This document shows, in pieces, positions 58,268 through 64,000 of a DNA stretch of 64,000 bases. The stretch spans positions 47,479,272-47,543,271 of the forward strand of contig NC_068910.1 of assembly GCF_023091745.1 (NCBI RefSeq). The letters are read 5' to 3'. Position numbers and translations under genes: made by a program. Position 1 is the first letter of the stretch. The number at the start of each line of letters is the position of its first letter. Below the pieces are notes generated by a model, which worked only from the letters and a program-made list of their open reading frames with translations, did not search any database and had not been told where the DNA came from. This DNA comes from Budorcas taxicolor (taxonomy: Eukaryota > Chordata > Mammalia > Artiodactyla > Bovidae).

Positions 58268-59073
58268 TTATACATTCCAGGGTGAAGCAGCCCATTTATA
58301 TGGTAAATGCGTTGGCCCTCCCATCAGGCGATGCTGAATTAGTTTGCCTTCCTTAGGCCACTTGTTCCTGCTCTCAAATGAGAACTCAAGAAATTTAGCA
58401 GCAGTCGCTTTTGGTCTTGATTTTAAGAGCTGTTTGTAGTCTTCAGAAATGAATACAGCATCATCTGCTATATTGGTTCCTGCTAAACTTAACTGTCTTC
58501 ATACTGAATACTGCTTTGTCCAAATTTTAGGGCTTAATTTTCCAGGATCTTTCGAAGAACTTACATTTTGTAAGGTTTCTATAAAGTGAAACAGATGTTC
58601 TTCACTGTCTATCCCTCTCTTATGCTGCAGTATCAGATCCTTCTTTTCAGTTCTTAAATTGATTTTCTGTGGACTGTTCTGAGGGAACTTCAAATTTTTA
58701 ACCACTAGGCTTATCCTGGGCTTTCCAGGTAGCTCAGTGTTAAAGAATCCATCTGCCAATGCAGGAGATGCAGGAGTAGGTGGGGAAGATAGATCCCTGG
58801 GTAGGGAAGATCCCCTGAAAGAGGAAATGGCGACCCGCTCCAGTATTCTTGTCTGAAAATCCCGTGAACAGGATGGGTCCATGGGGTTGTAAAGTCAGAC
58901 ACGACTGAAGGAGCATGCAGGCTTATCCGGGGCTTGCGTCTGTACTGTATGCATATCTGTGCTTTAAAAATAAAAAGAGCAAGGTTCCTTCTTCCCTCGT
59001 GGTTGGGGGGACGTAGTCCTGTCAAGAATGCATACCCTGGAGGCAAAGATTCGGTTCTGGATCCTGCTCCCAC
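58268..59073 (-). pseudogene. Unidentified coding-like sequence interrupted by a SINE
   Basis: If the Bov-tA at 58717-58918 and one copy of its target-site duplication are discounted, a minus-strand frame is open for about 120 codons from 59073 to 58502. It meets one TGA (58499-58501) and then stays open for 76 more codons to TAA at 58268-58270. Segments include QYRRKPRISL, NLRTEKKDLILQHKRG, SEEHLFHFIETLQNV, ADDAVFISEDYKQLL and KFLEFSFESRNKWPKEGKL. Composition is rich in Lys, Glu, Ser and Leu, as in real proteins. I do not recognise the family. No poly-A tail or splice sites are evident, so a processed or degraded pseudogene is a guess; chance is possible. Confidence 0.4.
58717..58918 (+). 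mobile_element. Bov-tA SINE with target-site duplication
   Basis: The head 'tgggctttccaggtagctca' runs to 'gacacgactgaaggagcatg'. AGGCTTATCC is at 58707-58716 and 58919-58928. It splits the coding-like frame above. Confidence 0.9.
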
Positions 59074-59607
59074 CCCTACTGGAACAGTAAGATGCCTTGG
59101 TAAGCTCAGATCTACAACTTTAACAGGAGGTGCTATTCACCTCGCAGGACCATACAGGGGAGAGTGCTGGCATCTAATTAACGTTCTTTTCTGGAAATCC
59201 ACTCTCTACTGCCTGCAGCCTAGATTCAGCCTTACCTTGCCCAAGCTTTCCGGTCTGCCCACTGCTCACCCTTTCCTTTGTCCAGCCTGCCTTTGCTTCC
59301 TTGTCCTCCCCTGCCAAACTCCTACCCCATGAAAACCCAGCTCAGGCAACCCTTCCTTTGGGATACCCGTCCTGCTGTTGCTCTAACCACAGTCCCCCCC
59401 GAGGACCTCATGGCCTCCAGCAGAGCACTGTCCACTCACGGCTGCTCATGTAGTACTGAGATCTGTGTGACTCTTTAACCTTGGCCATTAACACAGGCCT
59501 GGGCGCTTGCTGATGGAAAGAACCAGTGCCTCTGCTTGCTTATCAGAGAAATTTTAGAAAGATATAAATTTCTGGCTAAGATTCAGTACTTTCATTACCC
59601 TATCATG

Positions 59608-59693
59608 GCCCGGGTTCAATCCCTGGTCAAGAAACTTGAGATCCTGCAAGCTGCAGTCAAAAACAAACAAAGAAAAAAAAAAATGCCAAAAGA
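59608..59693 (+). mobile_element. CHR-type SINE fragment
   Basis: The partial body 'cccgggttcaatccctggtc' and 'gatcctgcaagctgcagtca' leads to a poly-A run. Confidence 0.65.
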
Positions 59694-60719
59694 TCAAAAT
59701 TTCAGGCTGGCCTCTTCCCCATAATAACTGTCCTGCAACTTATGCAAGGAGGCTTCAGGAAGAAAAGAAAAAAGGGATGTTACAAACAAAAGGCATACCA
59801 AGAACTTGTACCAAAAAGTTGTACGACAAACATCGAAAGTGGACAGGTGGACAAACAGTGCTCCAGAAAATCAGTGACGGATGGTAAAGAGCTGATTGCT
59901 TCAGCACAGGCCTCCTGTGTGGGCTGAACCCAGTAAGCATTTATGGAAGAAATAAATGCAAAATACTCCATGTGTCTGTGTACATTTCCAGGAAGAAGGA
60001 GACGCTGTCTTACATAACCAGGTAAAGTGATCAATTTCAGGAAGTTTAAAATGAACTCAATACTATTCTACCATCATCCAAATGGTGTCAACTGTCCCAG
60101 TGTCCTCCACAGCCACGTTCCTCATCTCAAAAGTTGATCAAGGGTTACGCATGCCACTTGGTTTTCATTTCTTGTTAGTCTTTAAACATTTCCTCAGTTT
60201 CTTTTTTCTTTCATGACATCAACATTTTGAAGACTTCAGGCCAGTTATTTTGCATAATACCACTCCATGTGCCTTTTGCATTTCCTCAAGATGAGATTTA
60301 TTCTGAAATCTGGAAGGGTAGACTGTCTCTCACAGTACATGAATGGAACTTAATCACCAACACTCCTCAATTTTTTTTTTCCTTTAATTTTTTCAATCTA
60401 GTCAAGAGCTGTGTCAATTGTAAACCTTTTCCACTGAACAGCCCTGGCTAAGATGGGATTTTCCAAGTACACAGTCACTTTCTTTGACTTGCTGCAACAT
60501 AGCGTGTGATGAAATTGCAAGAGCTCCTTATTCAAAATGACAATTCAATACATAACATTGGCACACAGTGCTGCCAACACAGATAATTATTCCATTGCTC
60601 GCAGGTTCCTATGTCGCAGATACTCCACAAAGAGTACATACAGGATAAATGCTCTTCATTCAAAAAAGTGAGATACTTCTTTCACTAAGAAACCACCGCA
60701 TATATAATTTTTAATATAA

Positions 60720-61030
60720 GAATTTACCCATGCTAATACACATGATTTTAAATGTCTCCTCATGTTCTGTCAAGTAGAATGTGCCCTAATTTACTTCTTC
60801 TGTTCTATTGTTGGACATGTAGATTATTTGTAATCCAGGATGTCTCATTTTTCACTGAAAAATTTTTTGTATTAAAAATATTCCATTGCCTCTTTAGGTA
60901 AAGGTTTTAGAAATTACAGGGTAAAAGGACTTGAACATGCTAATGGCTATTGATATATGTTGGTAAAAGGTTATGCCCATTTTGACTTCACCAGCGATGG
61001 ATGAGAGTGCCTTTTTCAATCTACCCTTGT
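60720..61030 (-). mobile_element. Probable old L1 fragment
   Basis: Diverged matches to the complement of L1 3' sequence: 'ttctattgttggacatgtag', 'gatggatgagagtgcctttt', 'cttgtcaacactgagga'. Confidence 0.5.
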
Positions 61031-61784
61031 CAACACTGAGGAGAATGCAGAAAAACAAACATTAATTTAATAAGAAAAAAAGCTACTTGAAGTGTAAATG
61101 TCTATTTCCTTGCTTTCTAGTGAGGTTCAACATTTCTCCATATAATTGTTAACCTGCGAATGTCCTCATCTCATAGTGGTAATTTTTTAATATCTTATCT
61201 CCTGTAGGGATATTGCAAACCCACTGGGATATCTCTAAAACATACTGTGGAGTTTATACTAAAAGGGCAGCATGCTAATTTATGAATCATGTGGATTGTG
61301 TGAACATCAAACATTAAGTGATCAGATAGAAGTAAAGGGTATTTGACAGAAGGGGAAAAGAGATGAAGGCTTAAATTGTCTCAGAAAAACCAAAGCCAAT
61401 GCCACACGGGTAATAAGGACATATGTTTTGATTTCAGTTCCAACGGTAATTTTTCTCTGTCATTCTCTGAAAACAGTCTCCCCAGTTGGTCTGCATTAAA
61501 GGTAATAGCACAAAACAACAAAAATCAGAGGGAGCATTTTTTATAAAGGAGCAAAGAACTAAGAGGCCAACTTGTTTCCAAGGAAAGTAGGAAAGAGATT
61601 CCTGAATCAGTTCGACACCAAATGATAACGGCAGTCCTGTGCTTCTAGGCCCTGCAGAGGATCTTAAATGCAATCACTATGTGTCCTTATTTATAACGTT
61701 TGACTGCATCTCTGCAGTAAATAGTCAAGAAGGGAAATTTATACATAATTAGAAAATGACAAAGAGAATGATTCCATAAAAGAC

Positions 61785-62193
61785 AGACAACACTCCTGGC
61801 TAACCCAGTTTACATAGGGCAGGCCTGGGGGCGGGGGGGTGGGGGGAGATATAAAAAGAGGAGTCAGAGGGCTCTCTCCCCTTCTCCCTGTCCCCCCCGC
61901 CCCCACCCCCGCACGCTGGGGCACTCCTCTCTTCACGTCTTTGGGTCGACATGCCCTCACGCCTCGAGGATGAGGATGGATTTTCCTGTTTTTATCTAAA
62001 TAAAATAGAGCTGTAACATGGAGCTGCAACACTGATTTGTCTAAGAGCTGTAACACTGTCCGTTCGAGACCCGAGAGCTATAACACGGTCTGTCCAAGAC
62101 CCGAGAGCTGTGACACGCCGAGGGCTTTAATGTCTGTCACTCCAAATCTTTGTTGTGATGAGACAGAACCGAGGAGCACACACTCGCCTGACA
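61785..62193 (+). mobile_element. Second LTR of the same ERV family, 5' end unclear
   Basis: From 'acactcctggctaacccagt' it is collinear with the LTR at 56732: TATA-like 'agatataaaaagaggag' near 61850, the same related repeat units and the end CGCCTGACA. It keeps a GC-rich segment and a polyadenylation-like AATAAA near 62000 that the other copy lacks. The first 55 or so bases of the other LTR have no counterpart upstream of 61785, so it is probably 5' truncated or of another subtype. Confidence 0.8.
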
Positions 62194-63037
62194 CTATTAG
62201 CTATATTCCGAAGAGACATGTTACTTTATTAAGGCCCTGCGTCCCTGCTCTGAGCAGAATGCAGAGAGAAGCAACGGCTGGAGGAGGAGCCCTCCTGGAG
62301 ATGTTGGCATCAGGCCAGTGCATCTCAAACAAAGTCTAGGGCCATCTTGATCACGGTGCCTGTGCCTGTTTCCTGGCATCTCACCACGCAGGAGAGCAGA
62401 GACAATCCCAAATGGGAAAGAGGCCAGCAGTGTGAAGGAAGCAACATGTTCATAGAGATTAAAGTCAACGTGATGGTGAAGCTAAAACTGCCATGGCTAC
62501 CTCCTTCAGAGCTCATATGGTGGCCCAGAATTTCCAGGGACCACAGAAAGGATGTGCTATGGACTATGTCCTTTCTCTCATTTGTCACCTGAATGTAAAA
62601 AGCTGATCTGATAGCTTGGACACTTTCTCAGTTCAAGACAGTGGGCTGGAGGGATGGATTCTCAGTAAAGCTAGAGCCGCTGGCTCTACTTGCGCTATCC
62701 ACATTGCACAAGTATGTCACTGACCCGCTGAGAGCAGGTCCACTTGGGCAGGAAGGGAGAATGCTTCCCCTTAATGTCAGTTCTTTAGGGGATGTTCTTT
62801 CAAACTAGGGTATCTGATGAAAATGCATGGAATGATCAAAATGATGATGTAACATATCCAAATAAACAGTTAAATTTCAAAAAAAAAAATTCTAAAATAA
62901 GTAAACCATCATTCATTGTTATTAATCTCCCAAAGTGAAACATTTTAAACTAACGTACATTTTAATTTGAGTCACACCTGTAGAACCACACCATGGACAG
63001 GCCCGGGGTGCTTGATACAGCCATTCGCTTCTCATGC

Positions 63038-63156
63038 TGCTGCTGCTACTGCTGCTAAGTCGCTTCAGTCGTGTCCGACTCTATGTGACCCCAGAGACGG
63101 CAGCCCACCAGGCTCCCCCGTCCCTGGGATTCTCCAGGCAAGAACACTGGAGTGGA
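63038..63156 (-). mobile_element. BovA2 half with target-site duplication
   Basis: The (GCT)n tail complement plus one half, ending 'aagaacactggagtgga'. TCGCTTCTCATGC flanks it at 63025-63037 and 63157-63169. Confidence 0.9.
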
Positions 63157-63890
63157 TCGCTTCTCATGCAGTCAGTTAATAGCACCACACAAAGGTCTAC
63201 TCTCCACTCCTCGTGCCTTAATTTTCTGAGCGCAGGACTTTTTACTATTATAATTATTCATGGTTCCGTAGTATCTCAAGAACCATATGCCTATGGTAGC
63301 TACTGGATAAACAGCTAGAAATCAAACCAGTGCACCCCAAATGGGCTTAATTTACACAGGAAAGAAAAAGTATGTCAAGGGCAACGGGGAGTAAACTATG
63401 AGTCTAAAGAGTGGTCATCGCCACAGCTTCACAGAGCTGCTATCCACTGTTTTATTGGGATTTCACACAATATAAATACAGGTGTTCATCACGTAATTTG
63501 CCATATACAGTGTTTTAAAATCCAATTGCTCGATTATGAATATGCTGAAAGAATATCCCAGTAATACCCTAAGTAAATCATTTCTACACCAAGACGTGAA
63601 TTTCAGATTGCACGAGAGGCAGAGAAGCTGATGGTCAAAGCGGATGGAGCACAAAGTGACCCCAGACACCATCTCCCGGCAAGACGCCGGCTTTTGCCAG
63701 GCATTTAAAGTCTAAACAGTCCATTGTAAAATAACTGCTTTTGTTTCAAGAAACTGGGCAGATTTTAAAAACTGTCATTTACCTGAAATTTTTCACACTT
63801 GATTCAAGTCAAACTATTCCTAAGTGTTTCCTGTGATGAATTTGGCAGTGCATCCTGTATCAGGCTGAGGGGTTATACAGCTTGTTAACT

Positions 63891-64000
63891 ACTACCGTTA
63901 CTGTTAAGTCACTTCAACTGTGTCCGACTCTGTGCGACCCCATAGACGGCAGCCCACCAGGCTCCCCCGTCCCTGGGATTCTCCAGGCAAGAACACTGGA
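63891..64000 (-). mobile_element. BovA2 SINE cut by the window edge
   Basis: Starts with a degraded (GCT)n-like tail and 'gttaagtcacttcaactgtg' and runs off the edge at 'gaacactgga'. Confidence 0.85.

Larger units (their letters stand above)
26398..64000 (-). other. MYRIP: MYRIP 5' intron, more than 37.6 kb, open at the right edge
   Basis: No further MYRIP exon was found upstream of the SLEWFY exon. I looked for reverse complements of the Cys-rich zinc-finger segments and the MGRKLDL start region without success. The human gene has very long 5' introns, so this is plausible. Unique stretches over 300 bases without a recognised element include 26400-27490, 28520-29420, 30130-31180, 32350-33590, 33800-34870, 35065-35555, 35720-36240, 37690-38600, 38810-39765, 41210-42650, 44700-46400, 50650-52385, 57160-58260, 59090-59600, 59700-61780 (a region resembling old L1 at about 60720-61030) and 62200-63020. 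Confidence 0.7.

Noticed and set aside
56732..62193. A complete ERV provirus bounded by two LTRs
   Set aside because: The 4.6 kb between them shows no retroviral protein motifs, and the left LTR carries its own short duplication on both sides.
4347..63169. tRNA genes suggested by A/B-box-like sequence in many places
   Set aside because: All lie in tRNA-derived SINEs (Bov-tA, CHR), which lack a foldable complete tRNA.
26398..64000. MYRIP zinc-finger and start exons
   Set aside because: I looked for complements of the Cys-rich segments and the N-terminal start; the few partial matches fell in L1 or SINE sequence.

Overview
The window is nuclear DNA from a ruminant mammal, most likely a bovid. 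The evidence is the repeat content: BovB (RTE) LINEs, many Bov-tA and BovA2 SINEs, cetartiodactyl CHR-type SINEs, ruminant L1 3' ends and two ERV LTRs, over an older layer of MIR, MER5A, MLT1 and old L1. I cannot tell cattle from sheep, goat or another bovid by reading alone.

The only protein-coding gene I can support is MYRIP (myosin VIIA and Rab interacting protein, Slac2-c, exophilin-8), on the minus strand. Seven consecutive internal coding exons are visible, in transcript order: 26397-26261, 19962-19882, 15073-14976, 14756-14676, 13357-13214, 5115-4968 and 3064-2436. All have AG acceptors and GT donors. Codon phases match at every junction, and the joined frame of 1318 bases (about 439 residues) has no stop. 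The exons run from the last helix of the Rab27-binding domain, through an amphipathic helix fitting the reported PKA anchor, into the disordered, acidic myosin-binding middle of the protein. The zinc-finger and start exons should lie to the right of the window and the C-terminal actin/exocyst-binding exons to the left; I found neither here.

Layout: 1-2435, intron with MIR and MER5A. 2436-5115, two exons. 5116-13213, an 8.1-kb intron with a 43-bp tandem duplication, an internally deleted BovB and a 0.7-kb minisatellite of 32-bp units. 13214-15073, a cluster of three exons, one very GC-rich. 15074-26260, introns around the small 81-bp exon, with a BovB fragment that keeps its reverse transcriptase core. 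26398-64000, more than 37 kb of 5' intron made largely of nested repeats, with two same-strand ERV LTRs near 57 and 62 kb and an unidentified pseudogene-like reading frame at 58.3-59.1 kb that is interrupted by a SINE.

I found no tRNA, rRNA, CRISPR or prokaryotic feature. The observations most worth following are the stop-free 32-bp minisatellite, the SINE-interrupted reading frame, the paired LTRs, the deletion-fused BovB frame, and several nested insertions whose target-site duplications give the order of events.
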